NCBI GenBank assembly: GCA_017536885.1
Contig: JAFWCM010000053.1
Location: 1 to 61,504 of the forward strand
Reading direction: 5' to 3'
DNA: 61,504 nt
Origin: Solobacterium sp.
GTDB lineage: Bacteria; Bacillota_I; Bacilli_A; Erysipelotrichales; Erysipelotrichaceae
Shown here: positions 32,974 to 40,992 of the stretch, piece after piece
Layout: each line of letters begins with the position of its first letter
How positions within the stretch are numbered: position 1 is the stretch's first letter
The notes under the pieces: model-generated
The model's input: the letters and a program-made list of their open reading frames with translations, nothing else
Database searches by the model: none
Told to the model about the DNA's origin: nothing
Position numbers and translations under genes: made by a program

Positions 32974-34482
32974 TCAGTCCGCAGATTTTTCTTCTTTTTC
33001 TTCTTTTTTCGATTCTTTCTTTTCTTTTTTCTTCGGTTTCCCCGGCTTCACTTCTTCCTTTTCAGGCGCATCCGTTCTGGGTTCCGGATCCTTCTGTTTC
33101 TTTTTCCGGCCTCTTTTCTTCTTTGGCTCAGCCATGTGCTCCGGGTTCGCTTCTTCTTTTTTATTCTCTTCTGCAGGGTTCTTTTTCTCTTCCGGCTTTT
33201 TCTCATCCGGCTGTTTTTCCTCCGGCTTTTTTTCCTCCGGCCGGTTCTTCTCATCGTCTGCTTTTTCTTCTGCAGGGTTCTCTTCCTCTTGTTTCGTTTC
33301 CTCTGTTTTCGATTCTTCTTTTTTCAGTTCCTCTTTTTTCAGTTCTTCGGCGGCGGCTCTGGCTTCCTGAGCCTCCTCTTCCCGGCGGATCGTATCCACC
33401 GGATCTTCGCCGTTTTCCATTGCCGGCCAGCCTGTCAGACGATTGACAAGGGAAAGAATGGGATGAAACTTCGGATTGATCATGCCGGTATATTCAATGA
33501 AGAGATCCGCCCCGAGCACCAGCAGGAAAACCATGACAATGCCGAGCTGCGGATTAAACCAGGTCACAATCGCCGCCAAAGCGAACAATGCCGTAACCAC
33601 ATAGAGAACTTCCACGGTTTTGCGGTGGCCGAGCTTCAGCTTGATCATCAGAATATGATGCAGGTGACCGCGGTCGGCCTCGGTGATCTTCTGCCCTTTC
33701 AGCTTTCTTCTCACAATCGCAATCAATGTATCGGAAATCGGAATAAAAAGAACAAGGATCGGCAGTCCGAGGGTGATCAATGCCGTTGTCTTAAATCCGA
33801 GCAGGGACATCGCAGCGATCGAAAAACCCATGAACTGCGCCCCGCAGTCACCGACAAAGATCGAGGCGGGATGGAAGTTATAGGGCAGAAATCCCAGAAT
33901 CGCACCGGAGAGAATCAGCGCCATGACGCAGATATCCCGGCGGCCCATGAAAAAGCCGAGGATGCCGATCGTCATCGTGACAATCGTGCAGATTCCGGAA
34001 GACAGACCGTCGAGACCGTCGATCAGGTTGATCGCATTGGTGATGCCGATGAGCCAGACAAAGGAAATTCCCTTGACGATAATCGGATTGGAAATTTCCA
34101 TGGACAGGATATGCAGGGTATCGAGAGAGAGATTTCCGATGAAGAGCGTCGCAAACGCACCGGCTACCTGAAAGAGGATTTTCACCTTCGGCGGCAGGTT
34201 GTAGATATCATCCAGAAGGCCGCCGATGAAGATCACCGATGCGCCGATCAGAATTCCGTTGAGCTTGAGGTCCGCCCTCCAGAGAACCGTCATCGAAACA
34301 AGAACCGCGATATAGATTGCCACACCGCCGATTCTTACGATCTTGCCATGGTGCACGGTTCGCTTGTTTTCCATCGCATAGATGCCGAGCCGCAGCCCGA
34401 TCCGCTTGGCAAAGGGGACCAGCGCCAGAGAAATGACAAAAGGCAGCAGGAAATATGGTAATGCGCCTTTAATCAGATTCAT
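32974..34482 (-). CDS. tagO: TagO/WecA-type glycosyl-phosphate transferase with charged tail
   Basis: A 502-residue member of the MraY/WecA/TagO family, moving N-acetylhexosamine phosphate from a UDP-sugar onto undecaprenyl phosphate, the first step of teichoic-acid-type polymers. About eleven helices span 1-345. Motifs are GGLLDDIYNLPPK, NAINLIDGLDGLSSG, FVGDCGAQFMGF and ADRGHLHH. From about 370 a cytoplasmic tail of some 130 residues is almost all Lys, Glu, Pro and Asp, with repeated EEKKPEEK-like units; such a tail is not usual for the family. The tagO symbol is by function, not proven. Its start has GGAGGG and an extended -10 promoter. Confidence 0.85.
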   Translation of the reverse strand: MNLIKGALPYFLLPFVISLALVPFAKRIGLRLGIYAMENKRTVHHGKIVRIGGVAIYIAVLVSMTVLWRADLKLNGILIGASVIFIGGLLDDIYNLPPKVKILFQVAGAFATLFIGNLSLDTLHILSMEISNPIIVKGISFVWLIGITNAINLIDGLDGLSSGICTIVTMTIGILGFFMGRRDICVMALILSGAILGFLPYNFHPASIFVGDCGAQFMGFSIAAMSLLGFKTTALITLGLPILVLFIPISDTLIAIVRRKLKGQKITEADRGHLHHILMIKLKLGHRKTVEVLYVVTALFALAAIVTWFNPQLGIVMVFLLVLGADLFIEYTGMINPKFHPILSLVNRLTGWPAMENGEDPVDTIRREEEAQEARAAAEELKKEELKKEESKTEETKQEEENPAEEKADDEKNRPEEKKPEEKQPDEKKPEEKKNPAEENKKEEANPEHMAEPKKKRGRKKKQKDPEPRTDAPEKEEVKPGKPKKKEKKESKKEEKEEKSAD

Positions 34483-34503
34483 ACTTCGCCCTCCGGTTTT
34501 CCC

Positions 34504-34512
34504 ATTATAGCA
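34504..34512 (-). promoter_or_regulatory. Extended -10 promoter of the tagO-like gene
   Basis: TG-c-TATAAT on the minus strand, about 21 bases before the ATG at 34482. Confidence 0.75.
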
Positions 34513-34513
34513 T

Positions 34514-34540
34514 CAGCGGCAGCCGTATGGGCTGCCGCTG
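34514..34540. terminator. Strong hairpin between DUF1146 and the tagO-like gene
   Basis: CAGCGGCAGCC (34514-34524) pairs with GGCTGCCGCTG (34530-34540), 11 bp. There is no U-tract in either direction, so termination of the upp-DUF1146 message would be inefficient. It lies where the tagO -35 would be. Confidence 0.45.
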
Positions 34541-34543
34541 TGA

Positions 34544-34747
34544 TTACTGAAGAAAAAGAAATGAAATGAGAAATGAGCCGGAAAGATATGCCAGGCTCAG
34601 TACCAGAATCCAGTACAGAACCTGCGCCTGGGCGGTATGGCCCTGTTTCAGAAACCGGGAATAATCCAGTGCGGAGAGCCCGTAAAAACTAAGGATGAAC
34701 GCAAGGAGATAGATTCCTGTCTTCAGAAAGAAGGATGACAGTTCCAT
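34544..34747 (-). CDS. DUF1146 small membrane protein (YwzB-like)
   Basis: A 67-residue protein with two hydrophobic helices (about 7-25 and 43-65) joined by a basic loop, SALDYSRFLKQGHTAQAQ. This fits DUF1146, represented by Bacillus YwzB; function unknown. The start overlaps the upp stop by one base (TAATG), so translation is coupled. In Bacillus the family sits just beyond the ATP synthase operon, which is not in this window. Confidence 0.8.
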   Translation of the reverse strand: MELSSFFLKTGIYLLAFILSFYGLSALDYSRFLKQGHTAQAQVLYWILVLSLAYLSGSFLISFLFLQ

Positions 34748-35367
34748 TATTTGGTGCCGAAAATCCTGTCGCCGGCATCGCCGAGACCCGGAACGATATA
34801 TCCGTGCTCATTGAGATGATCATCCAGTGCCGCAAGATAGATATCGACATCCGGATGGGCTTCCTGAACTGCTTTGACTCCTTCGGGAACGCCGACCAGG
34901 CAGACCAGCTTGATCTGCTTCGCTCCCCGTCTCTTGATCATATCGATGGCCGCGACGGCGCTTCCGCCGGTCGCAAGCATGGGATCGACGACCATGACGA
35001 TTGCCTGATCGAGGTCCTTGGGAAATTTGGCGAAGTATTCGTGCGGTTCGAGGGTCTCTTCATCCCGGAACAGACCGATAAATCCGACCTTGGCTGTCGG
35101 AACCAGACGCCTGATTCCGTCCAGCAGTCCGACACCGGCGCGAAGGATCGGCACAATCACGATTTCCTTGCTCAGCTGATAGCCGATGCACGGACTGACC
35201 GGAGTTTCGATATCCACCTTGGTGATCGGAAGGTCACGGCAGACCTCATATGCCATGAGTTCCGCAATTTCATCGAGATTTTCCCGGAAATCCTTGGTTC
35301 CGGTATTCTTGTCACGCATCTGCGTCAGCTTATGGCTGATAAGAGGATGATTCAGTACTTCAAGCAT
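34747..35367 (-). CDS. upp: Uracil phosphoribosyltransferase
   Basis: A 206-residue pyrimidine salvage enzyme making UMP from uracil and PRPP. The PRPP loop is [12 protein letters not shown], and the uracil-binding end is [16 protein letters not shown]. The N-terminus [20 protein letters not shown] is typical, supporting the ATG at 35367 with AAGGAGG upstream. It is coupled to the downstream DUF1146 gene. Confidence 0.97.
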   Translation of the reverse strand: MLEVLNHPLISHKLTQMRDKNTGTKDFRENLDEIAELMAYEVCRDLPITKVDIETPVSPCIGYQLSKEIVIVPILRAGVGLLDGIRRLVPTAKVGFIGLFRDEETLEPHEYFAKFPKDLDQAIVMVVDPMLATGGSAVAAIDMIKRRGAKQIKLVCLVGVPEGVKAVQEAHPDVDIYLAALDDHLNEHGYIVPGLGDAGDRIFGTK

Positions 35368-35392
35368 AGAAGCCTCCTTGTTTTCTCTGACC

Positions 35393-35421
35393 ATCATAGT
35401 AAAAAAGAACCCCGAATTCAA
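35393..35421 (-). promoter_or_regulatory. Promoter of upp
   Basis: On the minus strand: TTGAAT (35421-35416), a 17-base spacer, TATGAT (35398-35393). The -35 overlaps the -35-like sequence of the divergent glycosyltransferase gene. Confidence 0.7.
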
Positions 35422-35444
35422 CTGAGGTCAAACTGCGTTATACT
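35417..35444 (+). promoter_or_regulatory. Promoter of the glycosyltransferase-like gene
   Basis: TTCAAC (35417-35422), a 16-base spacer, TATACT (35439-35444). The -10 ends 7 bases before the GTG at 35452, with no Shine-Dalgarno, so a leaderless transcript is predicted. Confidence 0.55.
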
Positions 35445-35451
35445 TGGTATT

Positions 35452-36537
35452 GTGAACATACTGATTCTTCCGTCTCTCTGTATTCCTGCCATGGGCTCTG
35501 CGGTTCTTACAGCCAGAAATCTTGCGGAGCTTTTTCAGATGGAACAGATCCGCTGTGCCGTCTGCGCCGATGAATCCTCAAGTTTTCACGGCGTTTCCTT
35601 TTATAAGGCAAAGGCCCCCGTTTCCTTTTCCCGGACAGAGACGGGCAGGTCTTACGAGGAATACCAGAAAGCCTATGGTGCCCTTCGCGGCAGCTGGCTG
35701 AAAAAGGATTATGCATCGATCTCTTCCGCGATTCAGCGATTTGAACCGGATCTTCTTCTTGAGATCGGCCGTCCCGCCGCCTTTGCGGCCGGAAAGGAAT
35801 ACGGTATTGCGGTCTGCAGTGTTCTCAGCGCACCGATGTTCCGAAATACCCCGTTTTCCTATTCCGTGCTCAACAGCCTGAATGAATTTCTGCGTTCGAA
35901 TAATATGGAACAGGTGATTCGGCTTTCGGATCTCTGCCGGCAGAGCAGGGCAAGTCTCTGCTTCGGGCCGCAGTGCTTTCAGCCGATTCCCGTCTCCTAT
36001 CCCTTGATCCGCTGCGGCTTCTCCGCGATCTCGCCGCTGGAAAGAGAACAGACCTCCCGTCTCAGCATTGTCTTTTCCGAAGCCTCTTTGAATACCCGCA
36101 GAACAAAGAAGATCATCTGCGAAGCCTTTCAGGGAGCGCCCTACGAAGTGCAGGCCTTTCTGCCCGGCACGCCTATGGAAAAAAGGGACAACATCCGCTT
36201 TCAGAACCGCTTTCTTCTCTCCTGTCTCAACGGGAGCCGGGCCTGCATTCATGACGGAAACGAAGCGGTCATGCTTTACTGCATCTCCCTGGGAATTCCC
36301 CAGCTGATCGTGCACGATTCCTCCTATCAGAGATCCTGGAACGCTGCCTGCATCCGAAGGGCGGGCATCGGCCTCTCCCTTTCCGAAGCCGAGTTTTCCA
36401 TGGAGCGGTTATACGAAACTTACCGAGCCCTCTGCGTGGCCGACCTCTTAGAGACAAGAACCCTCGCATTAAGGAAGGAAACTCTCTATCAGGGCGATCT
36501 CAGCGCCCTTCCCTCCCTCCTTTCGAAACTGATCTGA
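35452..36537 (+). CDS. Glycosyltransferase-like protein (GT-B type, tentative)
   Basis: A 361-residue protein. The N-terminus MNILILPSLCIPAMGSA looks like the first Rossmann strand of a GT-B glycosyltransferase. The segment CIHDGNEAVMLYCISLGIPQ followed by NAACIRRAGIGLSL resembles the UGT/MurG sugar-nucleotide region, in which HGG...E...GVP...NA..V...G is usual. Several catalytic positions differ, so activity is uncertain. The reading frame stays open far upstream across upp, but the GTG at 35452 lies exactly where a leaderless mRNA would start. It lies between upp (divergent) and a GGDEF gene in the same direction, and may be an insertion between upp and glyA. Confidence 0.6.
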   Translation: MNILILPSLCIPAMGSAVLTARNLAELFQMEQIRCAVCADESSSFHGVSFYKAKAPVSFSRTETGRSYEEYQKAYGALRGSWLKKDYASISSAIQRFEPDLLLEIGRPAAFAAGKEYGIAVCSVLSAPMFRNTPFSYSVLNSLNEFLRSNNMEQVIRLSDLCRQSRASLCFGPQCFQPIPVSYPLIRCGFSAISPLEREQTSRLSIVFSEASLNTRRTKKIICEAFQGAPYEVQAFLPGTPMEKRDNIRFQNRFLLSCLNGSRACIHDGNEAVMLYCISLGIPQLIVHDSSYQRSWNAACIRRAGIGLSLSEAEFSMERLYETYRALCVADLLETRTLALRKETLYQGDLSALPSLLSKLI

Positions 36538-36551
36538 AACGGCTCTCTTTC

Positions 36552-36580
36552 TTGATTTCAGCGCCGAGGAAGTCCATAAT
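36552..36580 (+). promoter_or_regulatory. Promoter of the GGDEF gene at 36592
   Basis: TTGATT (36552-36557), a 17-base spacer, CATAAT (36575-36580). The ATG is 11 bases after the -10, with no Shine-Dalgarno, giving a leader of only about 4 bases. Confidence 0.5.
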
Positions 36581-36591
36581 AAATACATCTG

Positions 36592-37965
36592 ATGACACCT
36601 ATTCAAACAGACATTCCGGCAAAGAAAAAAAACATAAAAGCTTCCGGCATTCCTGCCAAAAAGCTTCTTTTTCCGGTGATAGCCGTCCTCTCGGTTCTCC
36701 ATCTTCTGATCATCGTGGTGATCCTGATGGTCAACAGCACCAGTTCCCAGCTCAGCACCATCATGCAGAATGCGGGAAATTACACCCAGGATGCGACATC
36801 GCTGCTGGCGGGGTCTTCCCTGCTTTCGGAAACCTCTTCCAATTACATCCTGATGCCGATCACGGAAAAAGAAGAAAACAATGTGGGACCGCTCATGGCG
36901 TACGCTCAGGAGCTGCAGGAAGATCACCGCGGCCCGGACGTTCTGGCGCGTTTTAAAACCTACGATGTTCCCCCGGAAGCGGTTGAACGTCTCGCGCTTG
37001 CCTCGGACAGCGCGGAATTCATGAAGAACTCCCAGCTGCACGCCATCGCTCTGATCCGCTCCGTCCATCCCCTCCCCCCGATTCCGGAGCTTGAGGCAAT
37101 TCCCGATTTTCCGCTGAGCCAGAATGAACTTGCGATGCCGGAAGAGGATCGGATCATTGCCGCCCACCAGCTGATCCTGGGTACCGAATACGGCGAAAAC
37201 AAGGGATCGGTCTCCCAGAATGTCAACGCCTGTATCGGCATCCTTCAGAGCGCTTCCTCCCAGCGGGCAGCCGAAGCCGGAAGACAGCTCGCCATCCTGA
37301 GATCCATACTCTGGGCGGATACCCTGTCGATCATCATCATTCTGATCATCACCTTCGTGATTCTCTTCCGTGAGATCATCCAGCCTCTGATCACCTTTGC
37401 CCAGCTGATCCGGGAAGGCGAAGCACTCGACGAGACAAAAGGCATTCAGGAAGTCCGCCTGGTCGCCGCTTCTTATAACGATCTGCGAAAGCGCAGAGAT
37501 TCCCTCGACGCCATTCTGCGCTCGGCCGCGGAAACGGATGCCCTCACCAACCTCCCCAACCGCTACCGGTTTGAACAGTTTGTTCTCGAAGCGGAGGAGA
37601 GCGGATATTCCGTTGCCGTAGTCCTGTTTGATGTGAACTATCTGAAACAGACCAACGACAACCTCGGCCATCTTGCCGGCGACAAGCTTCTGTGCCGGGC
37701 TGCCGAATGCATTTCCTCCTGTTTCGGCAAAAACTGCTTCCGCTTCGGCGGTGATGAATTCGCCGCAATCGTCGTTGGCTGCACCCCGGAAACGATGGAG
37801 AAGATGACAAAGAAGTTTGAGGAAATGCAGAAGGAGAAACAGGTCAGCATCTCCTATGGCTGTGCTTATACGGAAGACATCGGGCGCACGACCTTCCGCA
37901 AACTGCTCGATGAAGCGGATCACAAAATGTATGCCCACAAACAGAAAATACATCAGATGTCCTGA
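36592..37965 (+). CDS. Membrane diguanylate cyclase (GGDEF)
   Basis: A 457-residue protein predicted to synthesise c-di-GMP. After a Lys-rich N-terminus come helix 1 (about 25-47), an extracytoplasmic helical sensor (about 48-240) and helix 2 (about 242-262, SIIIILIITFVILFREI). The GGDEF domain starts near AETDALTNLPNRYRF, and the active site FGGDEF is intact (386-390). Unlike the cyclase at 13746, the RxxD inhibitory site is absent (GKNC in its place), so product feedback is not expected. The sensor differs in sequence from the other membrane cyclase, so each probably reads a different signal. Confidence 0.9.
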   Translation: MTPIQTDIPAKKKNIKASGIPAKKLLFPVIAVLSVLHLLIIVVILMVNSTSSQLSTIMQNAGNYTQDATSLLAGSSLLSETSSNYILMPITEKEENNVGPLMAYAQELQEDHRGPDVLARFKTYDVPPEAVERLALASDSAEFMKNSQLHAIALIRSVHPLPPIPELEAIPDFPLSQNELAMPEEDRIIAAHQLILGTEYGENKGSVSQNVNACIGILQSASSQRAAEAGRQLAILRSILWADTLSIIIILIITFVILFREIIQPLITFAQLIREGEALDETKGIQEVRLVAASYNDLRKRRDSLDAILRSAAETDALTNLPNRYRFEQFVLEAEESGYSVAVVLFDVNYLKQTNDNLGHLAGDKLLCRAAECISSCFGKNCFRFGGDEFAAIVVGCTPETMEKMTKKFEEMQKEKQVSISYGCAYTEDIGRTTFRKLLDEADHKMYAHKQKIHQMS

Positions 37966-37984
37966 TTATGACCGGTACATCTTC

Positions 37985-38007
37985 GGGAACCTGCGGGTTC
38001 CCTTTTT
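37985..38007 (+). terminator. Terminator of the GGDEF gene
   Basis: GGGAACC-TGCG-GGTTCCC followed by TTTTT. Confidence 0.85.
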
Positions 38008-38021
38008 CATTGCGGAAAAAG

Positions 38022-38053
38022 AAAAACAGAAATCCGCTGGTTCCGGATCTCTG
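38022..38053 (-). terminator. Terminator of glyA
   Basis: On the minus strand CAGAGATCCG pairs with CGGATTTCTG (one G-U) around a 7-base loop, followed by TTTTT. Confidence 0.8.
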
Positions 38054-38064
38054 TTTCCTGTAAC

Positions 38065-39285
38065 TTACTCGTAAGGGTGCGCTTCGCTCATCGCGATGAC
38101 TTCCCTGCGGATGTTTGCCTTGAGCTCTTCATCATCCTTGTTTCTCAGAACGGTGGAAATCCATTTGCCGACTTTGCGGAAGTCCTCTTCCCGGAAGCCT
38201 CTGGTGGTCATTGCGGCTGTACCGAGACGAATGCCGCTGGTTTTGTTCGGCTTTTCTTCATCGAAAGGAATGGCATTCTTATTGGCGGTGATGTTCACCT
38301 CATCCAATGCATGTTCCGCTTCCTTGCCGGTGATGCCGATCGATGCCTTGACATCGACGAGGATCAGATGATTGTCGGTGCCGCCCGTCACAAGACGGAA
38401 ACCTTCCTTCTTCAGAGTCTCGGCAAGCGCTGCGCAGTTTTTCACAACCTGGAGGCCGTATTCCCTGAATGCAGGTGTGGACGCCTCGCACAGGCACTGC
38501 GCCTTGGCGGCGACGATATGGCAGAGAGGGCCGCCCTGCATGCCCGGGAAGATCGCTTTATCCACCGCTTTGGCATACTCTTCCCTGCAGAGAATCATGC
38601 CGCCGCGGGGACCGCGCAGGGTCTTATGGGTGGTGGTTGAAACAAAGTCCGCGTAAGGCACGGGATTCATATGTACCCCGGCCGCGACAAGACCCGCGAT
38701 ATGAGCCATGTCCACAAGCAGATAGGCACCGCATTCATCGGCGATGGAGCGGAATTCCTTAAAATCGATTTCGCGGGAATACGCACTGGCTCCGGCTACG
38801 ATCATCCGCGGCTGAAGCTGCTTTGCCTGGCGGCGCAGTTCATCGTAATCGATGCGCTCGGTATCGGGATTAACTCCATAGGAATAAAACTCATACAGTT
38901 TTCCGGAAAAGCTGACTTTGGCGCCGTGGGTCAGATGTCCGCCGGCCGCAAGATCCATTCCGAATACCTTGTCGCCCGGATTCAGCACCGAAAAGTAAAC
39001 CGCCATGTTGGCCTGCGAGCCGCTGTGAGGCTGTACGTTGGCGTGTTCGGCGCCGAACAGTTCACAGGCGCGTGTTCTTGCGATCTCTTCGATCACATCG
39101 ACGTTTGCGCATCCACCGTAATATCTCTTCCCGGGATATCCTTCCGCATATTTGTTTGTCAGGATGGATCCGCACAGATCGCGAACCTCCCTGGAAGTGA
39201 AGTTCTCCGAAGCAATCAGTTCGATGTTGTGCCTCTGCCTCTCCTCTTCCTTGTGCAATGCGTCAAGAATCGCTCGATCAATCAT
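38065..39285 (-). CDS. glyA: Serine hydroxymethyltransferase
   Basis: A 406-residue PLP enzyme interconverting serine and glycine and feeding one-carbon units to tetrahydrofolate. The PLP lysine is K221 in [14 protein letters not shown]; other signatures are [22 protein letters not shown] and [11 protein letters not shown]. The ATG at 39285 has GGGGA upstream and overlaps the sua5 stop by 8 bases, so the two are coupled. It ends the minus-strand run mini-ORF, sua5, glyA. Confidence 0.98.
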   Translation of the reverse strand: MIDRAILDALHKEEERQRHNIELIASENFTSREVRDLCGSILTNKYAEGYPGKRYYGGCANVDVIEEIARTRACELFGAEHANVQPHSGSQANMAVYFSVLNPGDKVFGMDLAAGGHLTHGAKVSFSGKLYEFYSYGVNPDTERIDYDELRRQAKQLQPRMIVAGASAYSREIDFKEFRSIADECGAYLLVDMAHIAGLVAAGVHMNPVPYADFVSTTTHKTLRGPRGGMILCREEYAKAVDKAIFPGMQGGPLCHIVAAKAQCLCEASTPAFREYGLQVVKNCAALAETLKKEGFRLVTGGTDNHLILVDVKASIGITGKEAEHALDEVNITANKNAIPFDEEKPNKTSGIRLGTAAMTTRGFREEDFRKVGKWISTVLRNKDDEELKANIRREVIAMSEAHPYE

Positions 39286-39883
39286 ATTTCAGTTCCCCTT
39301 TCTCGATTGCCCGGATTATGTCATCCCTTGTTACCGGACCTTCTCTGATAATGCGGATCTCCTTTTGCGTAAGATCCGCAATCGTGCTTGCTTTCTGATA
39401 CAGCGGATGCCCTTCCAGAATCCCGTCCAATGCCGGGCACTGTGCTTCGATCTCCTCCGCATTCCGGCATTCCGGCATCCCGGAAAGATTTGCGCTGGTC
39501 AGATATACGGGCTGACCGTACTCTATCAGCAGTTCCCGGAGCACACCGAATGCCATGCGTACGGCACAGGTCTTCTGACCGCCCGGAAGAGACTTTCCTC
39601 TTGCGGGAAGGATCAGAGTCAGCGGCCCGGGCAGAAGTTCGCCGATCACCTTCAATGCTCTTTCATCCGTCACAGCATACTCTTCGAGCTGAGACGGATC
39701 GCTGAACATCAGCGGAAACTCCTTGGACTTCGGTCTCTGTTTGATCTCATAGAGCCTGGCGCGGGCCGTTTCATTGACCGCTGCCATGATGCCGTAGACC
39801 GTATCCGTAGGAACCGCAATACAGCCGTTGTCCCGCAGGATCGCTGCCATCTCCTTTGTCTCTTCGTCCCTGAACCGTCTCAT
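39278..39883 (-). CDS. Threonylcarbamoyl-AMP synthase (TsaC/Sua5)
   Basis: A 201-residue enzyme that makes threonylcarbamoyl-AMP from threonine, bicarbonate and ATP for the t6A37 modification of ANN-reading tRNAs. Typical residues are [38 protein letters not shown] and [10 protein letters not shown]. There is no C-terminal Sua5 extension, so this is the short TsaC-like form. The ATG at 39883 is chosen because the upstream frame encodes a separate 29-residue membrane protein whose stop is 5 bases before this ATG. The last codons of that ORF supply the weak ribosome-binding site. Confidence 0.93.
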   Translation of the reverse strand: MRRFRDEETKEMAAILRDNGCIAVPTDTVYGIMAAVNETARARLYEIKQRPKSKEFPLMFSDPSQLEEYAVTDERALKVIGELLPGPLTLILPARGKSLPGGQKTCAVRMAFGVLRELLIEYGQPVYLTSANLSGMPECRNAEEIEAQCPALDGILEGHPLYQKASTIADLTQKEIRIIREGPVTRDDIIRAIEKGELKYD

Positions 39884-39888
39884 CTCTT

Positions 39889-39978
39889 TTACCGGAACAT
39901 GGTCAGTACCATCGACAGTACGACCATGATGATCATCACGATCATAAAGTTCCGCATCCACTTTCCTTTATTGCCCAT
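39889..39978 (-). CDS. 29-residue membrane miniprotein
   Basis: A tiny ORF with start ATG and stop TAA. The peptide begins MGNKGKWMRNFM, continues as one Ile/Met/Val-rich helix (about 12-27), and ends in MFR. The basic N-terminus predicts an N-in single-pass topology. Evidence for reality: a TGn-TACAAT extended -10 lies 10 bases upstream of the ATG, no other gene explains that promoter, and the stop lies 5 bases before sua5. There is no Shine-Dalgarno. It may be a functional miniprotein or a leader ORF coupling translation to sua5. Confidence 0.6.
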   Translation of the reverse strand: MGNKGKWMRNFMIVMIIMVVLSMVLTMFR

Positions 39979-39988
39979 AACGTTGACC

Positions 39989-39997
39989 ATTGTATCA
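39989..39997 (-). promoter_or_regulatory. Extended -10 promoter of the miniprotein-sua5-glyA operon
   Basis: TG-a-TACAAT on the minus strand, ending 10 bases before the ATG at 39978. The leader would be about 3 bases. Confidence 0.6.
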
Positions 39998-40063
39998 GAA
40001 AAAAGATACAAAAATCATGAAAATATGTTTCATTTCATAAGTACCCTTTGTTCAAAAAGCCAG

Positions 40064-40113
40064 AAGAAAAGGATGATTTCCTTTTTCCGTTTCCGGAAAT
40101 CAGGAGATCATCC
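40064..40113 (-). terminator. Terminator of the rpoD-prfA-prmC-srtB run
   Basis: On the minus strand GGATGAT (40113-40107) pairs with ATCATCC (40077-40071), with an inner stem TTTCCG/CGGAAA, then TTTTCTT. The outer stem contains the sortase stop codon. Confidence 0.8.
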
Positions 40114-40965
40114 GATTTTTACGAGTTTTCCGAATACCGCATAGCGGCCGTTGGTGACGTCATAACGACAGGTGGACATCGTCACAATCTTATCGTTCGG
40201 CGTGATTTCCACATCGCTGTTGAACGTACTCTTGGCCTTCAGATCATTTACGTAAGTCATAAATGACTCATCGGTCGGGAAATCAAACTGCACGTATTCC
40301 GTATATCCGTCGCTGAGAAGTCCGGAAAACGGCTGAATGAGATACAGCGCATCGGGAGTCTGCAGGATCAGTTCCTTGTGCTCCTCGTAGTACTCCTGAG
40401 TACGATAGCCTTCCAGCTCGGCAAACATCGATCCGTTGCGCATGTGATGCGCATACATCGCGGTATTGCGGTCGGAGAAGTCCTTTGCGTTGCGGTAGTC
40501 GATAAAGATACATCCGGTATGGTTGGTTTCTCTTGTGAACAGGTGCTCGAGATAATAATCATTATCCGTGCCCTGCACGACCGGATAGTTGATCACCGTT
40601 CCCTTCAGGCTCAGCCATCCCGCCACATCGGGGTTGATTTCCGCAAGAGCGGTGAAGTTTGCCTTGTCGTATTCATAGGTTACGCCGGTTTCCTCTTCCA
40701 CAACGCTCTCCGTCTCCGCCTTGGTCTCCGTTGCCAGTGCGGTATAGGAGTTTTCGCTTTCCCGGTAATCCTTCAGTCCCTTGTAAAGCTGAAAGCCGGA
40801 ATAGGCTGCGGTTGCGATCGACAATATGAGTATCACCCTGAAAATCATGACGCCGGTTTTGGAAAGCTTCTTCTTTTTCTTTTCCTTCGGCTTATCCTTT
40901 TTCGGCGGATCGTTCTCATCCACCACTTCCATTACCTGTGTTTCTTCTAAGTTCAGATCTTCCAT
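40108..40965 (-). CDS. Class B sortase
   Basis: A 285-residue transpeptidase that attaches surface proteins to peptidoglycan or joins pilin-like subunits. A charged cytoplasmic N-terminus (1-35, Lys-rich at 22-36) precedes one membrane helix (about 37-58). The sortase barrel has H173 in MYAHHM, C266 in TMSTC and R274 in NGRYAV. Length and spacing fit class B. The ATG at 40965 has GGGGAG upstream. It follows prmC by 27 bases in a translation-factor operon, an unusual place for a sortase. A sorted surface protein is present at 61058-61504, but class B enzymes often have dedicated substrates, so pairing is not implied. Confidence 0.88.
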   Translation of the reverse strand: MEDLNLEETQVMEVVDENDPPKKDKPKEKKKKKLSKTGVMIFRVILILSIATAAYSGFQLYKGLKDYRESENSYTALATETKAETESVVEEETGVTYEYDKANFTALAEINPDVAGWLSLKGTVINYPVVQGTDNDYYLEHLFTRETNHTGCIFIDYRNAKDFSDRNTAMYAHHMRNGSMFAELEGYRTQEYYEEHKELILQTPDALYLIQPFSGLLSDGYTEYVQFDFPTDESFMTYVNDLKAKSTFNSDVEITPNDKIVTMSTCRYDVTNGRYAVFGKLVKIG

Positions 40966-40992
40966 ATTCTGTACTCCCCTGGGTTGCCCTGA

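Noticed and set aside
33136-34461. Plus-strand open frame opposite the tagO-like gene
   Set aside because: It starts in a Phe/Leu-rich run that is simply the complement of the Lys/Glu tail; no domain or start signal.
34735-35451. Upstream extension of the glycosyltransferase-like gene across upp
   Set aside because: The extension is antisense to upp and contains the divergent promoters. The GTG at 35452 is where the message is expected to start.
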